DNA from: Flavobacterium sp. SUN052
GTDB taxonomy: Bacteria; Bacteroidota; Bacteroidia; Flavobacteriales; Flavobacteriaceae
Direction of reading: 5' to 3'
Assembly: GCF_028867935.1 (NCBI RefSeq)
Contig: NZ_JAPQNS010000022.1
Location: 10,526 to 74,525, forward strand
Length of the DNA stretch: 64,000 bases
Below the pieces are notes generated by a model. That model ran no database searches. It was not told where the DNA came from and saw only the letters and a program-made list of their open reading frames with translations. Every line of letters begins with the position of its first letter. The stretch's first letter is position 1. The position numbers and the translations under genes are program-made. This document shows positions 17,849 to 26,784 of the stretch, piece by piece.

Positions 17849-19330
17849 ATGAAAACCTACTATGACCTAATCGACCAGACGTTTGAATTCCCCACGCTGG
17901 AATTTAAAACGGAGAACGACAATTTGTTGTTCAACAATGTGCCTCTCATGGACATTGTGAAGCAGTACGGAACTCCCCTGAAACTGACTTACTTACCGAA
18001 AATCACGGAACATATTGATCAGGCAAAGTCGCTGTTCAAAAATGCCATGAAGCGGTATAATTACAAAGGGACCTACACGTATTGCTACTGTACGAAGTCA
18101 TCCCACTTCCGGTTTGTACTCGAAGAAGCCCTCAAAAACGGCGTTCACCTCGAAACTTCGTCTGCCTACGATATTCCCATTATCCGGGAATTACATCGGC
18201 TGGGCAAAGTAAATAAGAGTACGTACATCATCGCTAACGGATACAAACGCCCCTTGTACACACAATCGTTGCGGGAGCTTATTAACGATGGTTTCAATGT
18301 AATGCCCATTCTGGACAATCTTAAAGAGATTGAGGCTTATGAAGACGGTATTACTGCCGAAACCGTAAACTTTGGCATTCGGATTGCTACAGATGAAGAA
18401 CCAAACTTCGAGTTTTATACCTCGCGGCTTGGTATTCGCTACAGCGACATTAATGAGTTGTACCGGAGCAAAATTCAGCATAGCAGTAAGTTTAAGCTGA
18501 AAATGCTGCACTTCTTCATTAATACGGGCATCAAAGACAGCGCGTATTACTGGAGTGAGTTGAGCCGGTTTATGTACAAATATTGTGAACTTCGGAAAAT
18601 TTGCCCCGATCTCGATTCCATTGATATTGGTGGTGGGTTACCGATTCAGACCTCGTTCCAGTTCACGTATGACTACCAGGCCATGATCGATCAGATCGTG
18701 GAAAGTATCCAGTGGATCTGTAACAAAAGCAACGTTCCGGTACCGCACATCTTCACAGAGTTTGGCAGTTATACTGTGGGGGAGAGTGGCGCCGTTATAT
18801 ATGAAGTTATTGACCAGAAGCTCCAAAATGACAAGGAGTTATGGTACATGATTGACGGTTCATTTATTACGCAATTGCCCGATTCGTGGGGTTTAGGACA
18901 GAAGTATATCATGCTGGCCGTTAACAACTGGGACAATCCGTATCAGAAAGTTAACCTTGGTGGGCTGACGTGCGATTCTCACGATTTTTATAATACCGAG
19001 GCCCACAGTGCCGACTTGTATCTGCCCATTTTTGAGCAGGAAGCCGAGCGGCAGTATGTTGGTTTCTTCCACACGGGGGCGTATCAGGAATCGTTGGGTG
19101 GTTACGGCGGAATTCAGCATTGTCTGATTCCAGCACCGCAGCACGTAATTGTAGATAAAGACGAAGAAGGCAATCTGCGTACACGTTTATTTGCACCGGA
19201 GCAGAATAGCGAGGTAATGCTCAAAATTTTGGGTTACACCTCCGCAGAACCGGGTCCTACTGAGCTTGACGCTACCGAAGAAAGTGAGAAACTTGAGGAA
19301 CAGGAACCAGAATTAGTAGATAAAGACTAA
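17849..19330 (+). CDS. speA: Biosynthetic arginine decarboxylase (PLP-dependent, alanine racemase fold)
   Basis: 493 residues. The PLP lysine is in YTYCYCTKSSHFRF, the position of K in the usual Y-P-x-K motif. The phosphate-binding glycines are in DIGGGLPIQ, and the substrate-side region near the C-terminus is YVGFFHTGAYQESLGGYGG. It is shorter than the 630-residue enterobacterial SpeA and fits the short arginine decarboxylases of Bacteroidota. It makes agmatine from arginine for polyamine synthesis. The last ~30 residues are acidic (EESEKLEEQEPE). A small lipoprotein gene starts 10 nt downstream. Confidence 0.88.
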   Translation: MKTYYDLIDQTFEFPTLEFKTENDNLLFNNVPLMDIVKQYGTPLKLTYLPKITEHIDQAKSLFKNAMKRYNYKGTYTYCYCTKSSHFRFVLEEALKNGVHLETSSAYDIPIIRELHRLGKVNKSTYIIANGYKRPLYTQSLRELINDGFNVMPILDNLKEIEAYEDGITAETVNFGIRIATDEEPNFEFYTSRLGIRYSDINELYRSKIQHSSKFKLKMLHFFINTGIKDSAYYWSELSRFMYKYCELRKICPDLDSIDIGGGLPIQTSFQFTYDYQAMIDQIVESIQWICNKSNVPVPHIFTEFGSYTVGESGAVIYEVIDQKLQNDKELWYMIDGSFITQLPDSWGLGQKYIMLAVNNWDNPYQKVNLGGLTCDSHDFYNTEAHSADLYLPIFEQEAERQYVGFFHTGAYQESLGGYGGIQHCLIPAPQHVIVDKDEEGNLRTRLFAPEQNSEVMLKILGYTSAEPGPTELDATEESEKLEEQEPELVDKD

Positions 19331-19340
19331 CTGCAATACG

Positions 19341-19472
19341 ATGAAAAAGGTATTCACCATTGTTGGCTTACTGGCCATTTTGACGATGAGTTCTTGTGCC
19401 CGCAGAGGAGCTTGTCCGGCTTACGGCAGCGTACAAAAAGCTACTGCTCCAACTACACAGGTCCGGGCGTAG
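19341..19472 (+). CDS. Small lipoprotein, 43 residues
   Basis: ATG at 19341, stop at 19470-19472. The product MKKVFTIVGLLAILTMSSC carries a signal sequence and lipobox ending at Cys19, followed by a short tail ARRGACPAYGSVQKATAPT. It follows speA by 10 nt and precedes a strong terminator, so it is co-transcribed with speA. Tiny lipoproteins with a CPAYG-like motif are common in Cytophagales; function unknown. The clean signal peptide and lipobox make it a likely real gene. Confidence 0.65.
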   Translation: MKKVFTIVGLLAILTMSSCARRGACPAYGSVQKATAPTTQVRA

Positions 19473-19489
19473 CATTTCGGAATTAAGCA

Positions 19490-19547
19490 AAAACGAGTGA
19501 GGGGAAGGTCTTTTCTATTAAAGAAAGATCTTCCCCTCACTCGTTTT
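19490..19547. terminator. Bidirectional terminator after the speA unit
   Basis: The arms AAACGAGTGAGGGGAAG and CTTCCCCTCACTCGTTT enclose a T/A-rich loop. It ends in a T stretch on the plus strand and A on the other side, and lies between convergent genes. Confidence 0.85.
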
Positions 19548-19561
19548 GCCTTCAACTGAGC

Positions 19562-20080
19562 TTATGCGTTATCTACGATCAAGCGGCTTGCTTCAAGCAG
19601 GTCTGCTGCGTACCGGTCATTTTCGTGCGTTTGCGCACTATTCGGCATGATACGCATGGTGCGCACCCCTACCCGCCGACCGGCTTGCATATCACGTAAG
19701 GTATCACCAAACATCCACGAGTTTTCGGGATCGATGTTGTATTTGGCAATTGCCTTTTCAAGCATAAGCGAATCAGGCTTACGCAAAAGTGATCGTGTAT
19801 CGTAGTCGGGGTGGTGCGGGCAATAATATATATCGTCGATGATATTACCACAGTGGTTTTGTAGATGATCAAAGCACCGCATCACATCGTCGCGGGTATA
19901 AAGCCCCTTGGCGATGCCTGCCTGATTCGTAATTACAATCAGCATATAACCAGCCTGTTTGAGCATCTGGAGTCCCTCAGCTACACCCTGAGGTATAACC
20001 ATATCTTCGACCCGATAGACATAGTCTGAACGGTCTTCGTTTAGCACCCCATCACGATCAAGAAAAATGCATTTATTCAT
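19562..20080 (-). CDS. HAD-IIIA phosphatase, GmhB/HisB-N-like
   Basis: 172 residues. The HAD motif I is KCIFLDRDGVLNED, with nucleophile and acid Asp; motif II/III sits in VITNQAGIAKG and the last acidic motif in WMFGDTLRDMQAGRRVG. This fits D-glycero-D-manno-heptose-1,7-bisphosphate 7-phosphatase, which acts in LPS core heptose synthesis. However, the zinc loop has CPHHPDYDTRSLLRKP and lacks the second cysteine pair normally seen before RKP. It may therefore be a zinc-less member or a different sugar phosphatase. Confidence 0.8.
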   Translation of the reverse strand: MNKCIFLDRDGVLNEDRSDYVYRVEDMVIPQGVAEGLQMLKQAGYMLIVITNQAGIAKGLYTRDDVMRCFDHLQNHCGNIIDDIYYCPHHPDYDTRSLLRKPDSLMLEKAIAKYNIDPENSWMFGDTLRDMQAGRRVGVRTMRIMPNSAQTHENDRYAADLLEASRLIVDNA

Positions 20081-20194
20081 ATGAAAAGAAAGGGATCAAC
20101 CTGTACTGCAAAATAAGCAATTCTCAGAACAATCATTGCGGTTAAAATGCAATTTTTTATTGAAAGGGTTTTACATATGAGCTTTCCGAGAGTA

Positions 20195-21541
20195 CTAAAC
20201 CATCTCATTCTTAACCATGTATTCTTCAGTAAGCTTGTCATCTTTCCGGATAAAGGGCCGGATAATAAGCCGAGTACCTCGCTGATACGTAAAGAATCGA
20301 TAAATCCAGTTGCTCAATACCACCAATTTGCTGCGGAAGCCAATCAGGTAAAAAATGTGGACGAAAAGCCACGTTGCCCAAGCCATAAAACCGCCAAGGT
20401 GAACACCACCCGGTAAATCAGCCACGGCACGGTTACGGCCAACAATAGCCAAATTACCCTTATTAAAATAGCGAAATGGCTCTAGTTCTCGGTTGCGCAC
20501 CAGTTGCCCAAGGTTCTTGGCCAGGCGTTCACCCTGCTGTATTGCTGGTTGGGCTACTCCAGGGTGCCCGTTCGGAAAGTCGGGATCTCCCCCTTTCATA
20601 TAAGCAATGTCGCCGATAGCATAAATATCCGACATGCCCTGCACTTGGTTGAATTCATTAACCAGTATCCGACCTTTTTCGATGCTTTCTTTGGGTACGC
20701 CGTCAATCATTGCACCCATCACACCTGCCGCCCAAATTAGTGTTTGGGTTTTGATCTGCTCACCGTTTTTCAGCACCACAGTCTGGCCATCATACGAATC
20801 AACCAGAGTCTTCAGTTTAATCTCGATACCCAGTTCTTCTAGATAACCGTGGGTCGTTTTGCTCGATTCAACATCCATTGGCGGCAACACCCGGTCAAGG
20901 CCTTCGACAAGGTAAATGTTCATTTTAGAGAAATCGAGCCCCGGATAGTCATTGGGCAGTACGTGCTTGCGCATCTCGGCAATAGAGCCTGCCATTTCGA
21001 CGCCTGTTGGCCCACCACCAACAATCACAAAATTCAACAGCGACTGCTGCATCTCTGGGTCGCGCGTAATGCTGGCTTGCTCGAAACACTGCAACAACTG
21101 GCTACGAAGATTGAGCGCGTCGGTCATTTGTTTCAGCGGAAAAGCATATTGTTGAATTTGCTTGTTACCGAAAAAATTACTCTTCGATCCGGCAGCAATC
21201 ACCAGATAATCATAATGAAGATCGCCAATGAGCGTTTTCACCGATTTCTCAACCGGGTCGACACCCGTAACCCGCACAAGCCGAAAATGAAAATCGTCTT
21301 TATCGTCGAATAGCTTGCGGAGGGGTTCGGCAATAGAATCAGGTTCCAGGCCCGCCGTGGCTACTTGATACAATAGAGGCCAGAAAGCATGGTAATTCTG
21401 TTTGTCGAACAGAACAACCTGAAAATCGCGACTATCTAAGTTTTTGGCAACATTGATTCCGCCAAAACCACCGCCGATAATAACGACACGTTTTTTAGTG
21501 GTTGTGGGGACATTGAGGGAAAGTTTATCAAATTCTAACAT
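20195..21541 (-). CDS. Type II NADH:quinone oxidoreductase (NDH-2)
   Basis: 448 residues. The N-terminal FAD Rossmann motif is RVVIIGGGFGGINVAKNL; the second dinucleotide (NADH) motif is FVIVGGGPTGVEMAGSIAEM; the FAD-binding C-terminal motif is IYAIGDIAYMKG. Together with the membrane-attaching C-terminal amphipathic part (WLFVHIFYLIGFRSKLVVLS), this matches NDH-2, a single-subunit non-pumping enzyme on the inner membrane. With nuoABC in the same window, the organism probably has both complex I and NDH-2. Confidence 0.9.
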   Translation of the reverse strand: MLEFDKLSLNVPTTTKKRVVIIGGGFGGINVAKNLDSRDFQVVLFDKQNYHAFWPLLYQVATAGLEPDSIAEPLRKLFDDKDDFHFRLVRVTGVDPVEKSVKTLIGDLHYDYLVIAAGSKSNFFGNKQIQQYAFPLKQMTDALNLRSQLLQCFEQASITRDPEMQQSLLNFVIVGGGPTGVEMAGSIAEMRKHVLPNDYPGLDFSKMNIYLVEGLDRVLPPMDVESSKTTHGYLEELGIEIKLKTLVDSYDGQTVVLKNGEQIKTQTLIWAAGVMGAMIDGVPKESIEKGRILVNEFNQVQGMSDIYAIGDIAYMKGGDPDFPNGHPGVAQPAIQQGERLAKNLGQLVRNRELEPFRYFNKGNLAIVGRNRAVADLPGGVHLGGFMAWATWLFVHIFYLIGFRSKLVVLSNWIYRFFTYQRGTRLIIRPFIRKDDKLTEEYMVKNEMV

Positions 21542-21760
21542 GACCTTGCGCTGTTTATCAAACCGTTGAGTTTCGTATATTCCTTACCCACATCAAGCAG
21601 TATTGTTTATAATACAACAAAAAATGGCGGTGAAGTGTGCAAAAACACTATCTTATACTGTACTAGCGTTTTTGTTAAAGCGAGTTAATTTTTGGTCTTT
21701 CCTATCGTTTCGTTCCAACCAAACTCTCGCTTTTATACTCCTTCCGTAAACACTCGTCTA

Positions 21761-24280
21761 ATGAGATTACGCTACCCCTTTTTTTTAGTCTTATCCTGTA
21801 TCACCCATATTACTCTTGCACAGACGCCTACTCCCGTTGGCAGAACTTCAGGAACACAGTCTCAACCCGGCGTATCAGTCACGACACGGCCAGTTAATAC
21901 GAAAGCTATTGCCACGCGGTCGGTCGCAACCGTTAGCGGTTATGTACGGGAAGCGGGCAGCCAGGAAGCCCTGATTGGTGTAAACGTTTTTTTACCGGGG
22001 ACCTCTACCGGCACCACAACAAATACGTATGGTTTTTATTCCCTTACATTACCGGTTCAGGATAGTGTTCGACTAGCCTATTCATTTGTAGGCTACGATG
22101 CCGTTCTACGGACTCTTCCGTTCCAAAAAGATCAACAAGTAAGTGTGACTCTCAAGCCCGGTAAAGAGCTGACCGAGGTAACGGTTACGTCGAGCCGGAT
22201 TGAGGAAAAAGTGAGCGACTCTCCCCAGATGAGTCAGATCGATATTCCTGTTTCACAGATTAAAAAAATTCCGGCTTTTCTGGGCGAAAAAGACGTGCTG
22301 AAAGTCCTGCAACTAATGCCGGGGGTGCAGAAAGGCTCTGAAGGCAGCACAGGAATATATGTGCGGGGCGGTGGTCCCGACCAGAACCTGATTATTCTGG
22401 ACGACGCCATCGTGTACAATGCCAATCACCTGTTCGGATTCTTTTCGGTATTCAATGGCGACGCCCTCAAAAGTGTAGAGCTGACCAAAGGTGGTTTTCC
22501 CGCCCGTTTCGGCGGGCGATTATCATCGGTAATCGATCTGAATATGAAAGATGGAAACCGCGAAAAACTGCATGGCGAGGGCGGAATTGGCCTGATTTCG
22601 TCGCGACTCACCTTGGAAGGGCCATTGACAAAGAACCGAAAAGGGTCATTCTTAGTGTCGGCCCGTAGAACCTACCTCGACGTGGTGGCGGCTCCCCTGA
22701 TTCGGGCTCAGAGCGACGGCCAGACCAGCGCGGGTTATTATTTCTACGACCTCAACGCAAAAGCTAACTACGACCTCGGCCAGAAAGATAAAGTTTATTT
22801 GAGTGGATATTTTGGGCGCGACCGATTTTATGCCAAAGACACCGGAACCAACACCGACGGTACCGACGTGGGCTTAGGCTGGGGTAACGCTACGGGAACG
22901 CTTCGTTGGAACCACCTTTTTTCGCAACAGCTGTTCTCTAATCTCTCCCTGATCTACAGCGATTATAAATTCCAGATTTCGTCGGATGAACGCAGCCGGA
23001 CTAGCACCGACCAGTTTTCGTTGCGTTACAATTCGGGAATTCGAGATTTCTCACTGAAGTACGACTTCGATTTTTATCCTAATCCGCAGCACTCGCTCCG
23101 GTTTGGCGCTCAAACGATTCAGCACCGGTTTACGCCCAGCGCCATTGTTCTGAAAAACGTGGGAGACGCCCAGTTTTCTCGGAACATCGACAATATCGAT
23201 GTGCTCGAATCAGGTGTTTATGTCGAAGATACGTGGCGGCCTAACGCTCTATGGCGGCTCAATGGTGGCCTTCGCCTAAGTCACTTTATCCAAAAACAAA
23301 CCAGTTACGTGCGACCCGAACCGCGTTTATCGGTGGCCTATATGCTCAAGCCGGACCTTTCGCTGAAGGGCTCGTATGCGCTTATGAACCAATATGTACA
23401 CCTGCTCTCTAACACGGGCATTGGTCTCCCTACCGATCTATGGGTGCCAACCACGGCCCGAATCAAACCCCAGCAATCGGAGCAGGTTGCAGCCGGTATA
23501 GCTAAAGACTTCAACAAGTCAGGTTTATCGTTGACGGTTGAAGGGTATTACAAGACCATGAAAAATATCATCAACTACAGCGAGGGAGCCAGTTTTTTGT
23601 TGATTGGCGATCCTACTTCTGCCGAACAGGTCAGTTGGGAAGATAACGTGACCTCTGGAAAAGGTTGGTCATACGGTACGGAGGTATTGCTTCAAAAAAA
23701 GGCGGGTCGCTTTTCAGGCTGGGCAGGATACACGCTCTCCTGGACTCAGTGGCAATTCCCCGAACTCAACGGAGGCCGCAAATTTTATCCCCGCTATGAT
23801 CGGCGGCACGACGTTTCGCTGGTTGGCATCTACGAACTGAGCAAACGTATTACACTGTCTGCCACGTGGATTTACGGCACTGGCAACGCGCTCACTGTTC
23901 CCCAGGCAGAGTACCGGGCGTATAGGCATCAGCCGGGCATTCGTGGCACCGGGGTCAGCCCTACCGGCACGAAGGCCATCATCGCCGGTTTGTTCGATTT
24001 TGGGCCACGAGTAAGCGACTACGGCACCGAAAAAAACTCATTTCGAGCTGAGGCTTACCACCGCATGGATTTTGGTATCCAGTTTCACAAGCAGAAAAAG
24101 CGGCATGAGCGGACCTGGGAGTTCAGTTTTTATAATCTCTACAACCGACGTAATCCGTTCTTCTATCAGATCGAAACCGTCACCGAAGGAACAGCGCCTA
24201 ACCAAACGTCGCGAACGGGTTTATTTCGATATTCGGTATTCCCAATCGTACCAGCGTTTAGCTATAATTTCAAATTTTAA
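21761..24280 (+). CDS. TonB-dependent outer-membrane receptor with carboxypeptidase-regulatory-like N-terminal domain
   Basis: 839 residues from ATG 21761 (MRLRYPFFLVLSC), beginning with a signal peptide ending at ITLAQ. A carboxypeptidase-regulatory-like beta domain follows (GYVREAGSQEALIGVNVFLP). The plug domain is recognised by VLKVLQLMPGVQKGSEGS and YVRGGGPDQNLIILDDAIVY. The remainder is a 22-strand barrel ending in the typical aromatic terminus YSVFPIVPAFSYNFKF. It imports an unknown substrate with energy from TonB. The following DUF4249 lipoprotein gene starts 12 nt later and should be a partner. It is not SusC (no SusD neighbour). Confidence 0.93.
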   Translation: MRLRYPFFLVLSCITHITLAQTPTPVGRTSGTQSQPGVSVTTRPVNTKAIATRSVATVSGYVREAGSQEALIGVNVFLPGTSTGTTTNTYGFYSLTLPVQDSVRLAYSFVGYDAVLRTLPFQKDQQVSVTLKPGKELTEVTVTSSRIEEKVSDSPQMSQIDIPVSQIKKIPAFLGEKDVLKVLQLMPGVQKGSEGSTGIYVRGGGPDQNLIILDDAIVYNANHLFGFFSVFNGDALKSVELTKGGFPARFGGRLSSVIDLNMKDGNREKLHGEGGIGLISSRLTLEGPLTKNRKGSFLVSARRTYLDVVAAPLIRAQSDGQTSAGYYFYDLNAKANYDLGQKDKVYLSGYFGRDRFYAKDTGTNTDGTDVGLGWGNATGTLRWNHLFSQQLFSNLSLIYSDYKFQISSDERSRTSTDQFSLRYNSGIRDFSLKYDFDFYPNPQHSLRFGAQTIQHRFTPSAIVLKNVGDAQFSRNIDNIDVLESGVYVEDTWRPNALWRLNGGLRLSHFIQKQTSYVRPEPRLSVAYMLKPDLSLKGSYALMNQYVHLLSNTGIGLPTDLWVPTTARIKPQQSEQVAAGIAKDFNKSGLSLTVEGYYKTMKNIINYSEGASFLLIGDPTSAEQVSWEDNVTSGKGWSYGTEVLLQKKAGRFSGWAGYTLSWTQWQFPELNGGRKFYPRYDRRHDVSLVGIYELSKRITLSATWIYGTGNALTVPQAEYRAYRHQPGIRGTGVSPTGTKAIIAGLFDFGPRVSDYGTEKNSFRAEAYHRMDFGIQFHKQKKRHERTWEFSFYNLYNRRNPFFYQIETVTEGTAPNQTSRTGLFRYSVFPIVPAFSYNFKF

Positions 24281-24292
24281 TTCATTCACGCC

Positions 24293-25327
24293 ATGAAATT
24301 AATAGCCAGTTTTCTCCTGTTCGCCTGTCTCTCATTCTTACTATTTTCCTGCGACAGTCTTCGCAACGAGGTCGACCCAGACCGGATTAACAAAGGAGCA
24401 GAAAAGTTAGTGGTTGTCGGGTTTATATCTCCTCAAGATTCTGTTTTGGCCGTGCAGGTAAGTTTATCGGTGCCCGTTTTAGGGCAGGCCAACACGATTC
24501 GCGATGTCTCTGATGCCACTGTCACCATCAGCAACGGGACGCGGTTTGTAGCTTTGCGCTATGCCGCCAATTTCAACAAGCAGGGGGTCAATTTGTACTG
24601 GGCCGCCACTCGCGACTTTCCCGTTGTAGTCGGGCAAACCTATATCTTGACCGTCGAAACGTCGAATGGGCAGAAAGCCACTAGTCAATGTACGGTTCCT
24701 GCTCGTGCTCCTATGCCTGAGTTGCTGCTCGATTCAGCCGTGGTAAGCAGAGGTTATACAGTTGGGGCAAACGGCCGACAGGATAATTACACGAAGGAAT
24801 ATACAGTGCGTGTGCGGTGGTTCGATCTGGGTGGTCAGCGCAATTTTTACCGGGTGGCAGGCTTGTTTCAATACCAGGCAACACCCCCAGCCAACTCGAC
24901 AGCCGTGAACACAGTTATTACCCAGACCGTATCGTTTAACGACGATTTTTCCAACAGCGGAACTAAGGCCGACTCCCCCAGCACAGACGGGGGTTTACTT
25001 TCGTCCCGAGAAAGTGTCTTCTATCAGCCTACTCAGAATACCATTATCTCCGGTCCAACTGGAACGACTATAGCGAATCAACCTGGTTTCAGTCAGGCCG
25101 ACGCCAGTCAACTACAATTAGGTAAGCTCCTTCGTTTTGGCGAACTCACTATTTCGCTGCTTCATACCGACGAAACGTATTATCGGTATCACGACGCCAT
25201 CTCCAGACAACAAGATGCAGGAGACAATCCTTTTGCAGAGCCCGTTCAAATTCCAACCAACATCACAGGTGGTCTCGGCTGCTTCGCGGGCTACAATCGA
25301 AGTGTTGTTGTGTTAAGGGTAAAATAA
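24293..25327 (+). CDS. DUF4249 outer-membrane lipoprotein
   Basis: 344 residues with a lipobox FLLFSC at residues 15-20, placing it in the outer membrane. The N-terminal part (KLVVVGFISPQDSVLAVQVS) and QTYILTVETSNGQKATSQCTVP are beta-rich, as in the DUF4249 family. These proteins are encoded directly downstream of TonB receptors of the type found here and probably form the external lid or substrate-capture subunit, by analogy with SusD. The exact substrate is unknown. Confidence 0.85.
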   Translation: MKLIASFLLFACLSFLLFSCDSLRNEVDPDRINKGAEKLVVVGFISPQDSVLAVQVSLSVPVLGQANTIRDVSDATVTISNGTRFVALRYAANFNKQGVNLYWAATRDFPVVVGQTYILTVETSNGQKATSQCTVPARAPMPELLLDSAVVSRGYTVGANGRQDNYTKEYTVRVRWFDLGGQRNFYRVAGLFQYQATPPANSTAVNTVITQTVSFNDDFSNSGTKADSPSTDGGLLSSRESVFYQPTQNTIISGPTGTTIANQPGFSQADASQLQLGKLLRFGELTISLLHTDETYYRYHDAISRQQDAGDNPFAEPVQIPTNITGGLGCFAGYNRSVVVLRVK

Positions 25328-25392
25328 AAGAAAAACGGCGAGTGGAGACAGAAGCGACTATAGTTGCTTTTCTGTCTCCACTCGCCGTTTTT
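25328..25392. terminator. Bidirectional terminator
   Basis: Arms AAAACGGCGAGTGGAGACAG and CTGTCTCCACTCGCCGTTTT, 20 bp each and perfect, enclose a small inner hairpin between the convergent DUF4249 and DAHP synthase genes. Confidence 0.9.
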
Positions 25393-25405
25393 CTTTACTC
25401 CTAAT

Positions 25406-26503
25406 TTATACCGCTTGACTGTTCATAATCTCCGTCTGCTTCCGAATCGATTCCATGTGGATGATTTTGTAAATCTCTTCCACGAGTTCGGGGTACAGAT
25501 TGAGTTTTTTACCCAGTTCAGTACGAGTTTTCAGAATTTCTTTCCAACGTTCAGGCTGGAATAGTGTCACGTTATTGTCGCGTTTGTACTCGGCCAGCCG
25601 CTCAACAAGGGCCATCCGTGCTCCCAACATCTCTACAATCTGCCGATCAACATTGTCGATGTTCCGGCGTGATTGCTCAACAAAACTCTGGAACTCAATA
25701 TTTGCTGACTCAACCTGCCGAATTTGAAGGTGCTCCAGCATTTCGCCAAAAGCGGCTGGCGTTAACTGCTGAGCCGCATCACTCCACGCTTTGTCAGGGT
25801 CGATGTGCGATTCAACAATCAGACCATCGTAGTTGAGGTCCATCGCCATTTGAGCCAGTTCGTTCAGGTAAGCGCGCTTACCTGCCATGTGGCTTGGATC
25901 ACCAATAAGTGGCAATTCCGGGAAAATAGACTTCAATTCAATAGCCATTTGCCACATCGGAACGTTCCGATATTTGCTGGCTTCGCCAGTAGCAAAGCCC
26001 CGGTGAATGGCTCCCAACTTAGTGATACCCGCTCCGGCAATCCGCTCAAACGCACCTACCCAAAGAGCCAGGTCGGGGTTTACTGGGTTTTTTACCAGCA
26101 CAGGAACGTCAACACCCCGTAAAGCATCAGCAATTTCCTGCACGTTGAACGGGTTAACGGTTGTACGAGCACCTACCCACAGAATATCGACACCATATTT
26201 CAGGGCCAATTCAATGTGCTCAGGTGTAGCTACTTCCACCGCAAACGGCAAACCCGTCTCGGCTTTGGCCCGTTGAATCCAGGGCAGGGCCTTTTCGCCC
26301 ATTCCTTCAAAACTACCCGGACGAGTGCGGGGCTTCCAAACACCCGCACGAATCACGTGGACGGCGTTCAGTTCTTTCAACTGGCGAGCGGTCTCCACAA
26401 GTTGATCTTCGGTTTCCGCACTACACGGTCCAGCAATAATCAACGGCTTCCCATCGGTCTGTATCCACGACGACAGCGGCTCAACAACTAATTCAGGCTT
26501 CAT
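25406..26503 (-). CDS. Bifunctional 3-deoxy-7-phosphoheptulonate synthase / chorismate mutase type II
   Basis: 365 residues. The N-terminal ~260 residues form DAHP synthase of the type I-beta class: LIIAGPCSAETEDQ, KPRTRPGSFEGMG, TKLGAIHRGFATGE and LIGDPSHMAGKR carry phosphate and metal residues. The C-terminal ~90 residues are an AroQ-type chorismate mutase (RRNIDNVDRQIVEMLGARM, then LAEYKRDNNVTLFQPERW). Both activities serve aromatic amino acid synthesis: the first condenses PEP with erythrose-4-phosphate and the second makes prephenate. Fusion in this order is characteristic of Bacteroidota and gives feedback control of DAHP synthase through the mutase domain. Confidence 0.93.
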   Translation of the reverse strand: MKPELVVEPLSSWIQTDGKPLIIAGPCSAETEDQLVETARQLKELNAVHVIRAGVWKPRTRPGSFEGMGEKALPWIQRAKAETGLPFAVEVATPEHIELALKYGVDILWVGARTTVNPFNVQEIADALRGVDVPVLVKNPVNPDLALWVGAFERIAGAGITKLGAIHRGFATGEASKYRNVPMWQMAIELKSIFPELPLIGDPSHMAGKRAYLNELAQMAMDLNYDGLIVESHIDPDKAWSDAAQQLTPAAFGEMLEHLQIRQVESANIEFQSFVEQSRRNIDNVDRQIVEMLGARMALVERLAEYKRDNNVTLFQPERWKEILKTRTELGKKLNLYPELVEEIYKIIHMESIRKQTEIMNSQAV

Positions 26504-26565
26504 AACAGGCTTTATTCACTGGTTAGTACAATACTCTATCGGGAACTTTTGATTTAAAAATGTGG

Positions 26566-26573
26566 TATATTTG
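26566..26573 (+). promoter_or_regulatory. Candidate -7 element upstream of proline dehydrogenase
   Basis: TATATTTG matches TAnnTTTG about 210 bp upstream of the proline dehydrogenase start. The nearest TTTG upstream is only 14 bp away rather than about 19, so the match is incomplete. Confidence 0.35.
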
Positions 26574-26784
26574 CAACCGAACTCCTCTAAAAAGGGAGGA
26601 CAAAGATACTGGTCAAAAGCTGATTTTTAATTTGTTGACGAAGATTTTGGCCTTATTCCTAACCAACCGTGCTTGACTTTGTTGTTTTATCTAACACAAC
26701 GTTCTGGATTGGTGCCGGAGCGTTTAACTTTCGCGTTTGTGCCCAGCAAAATGGGCTTACACTATGTCGAATAGAAGTAATCTA

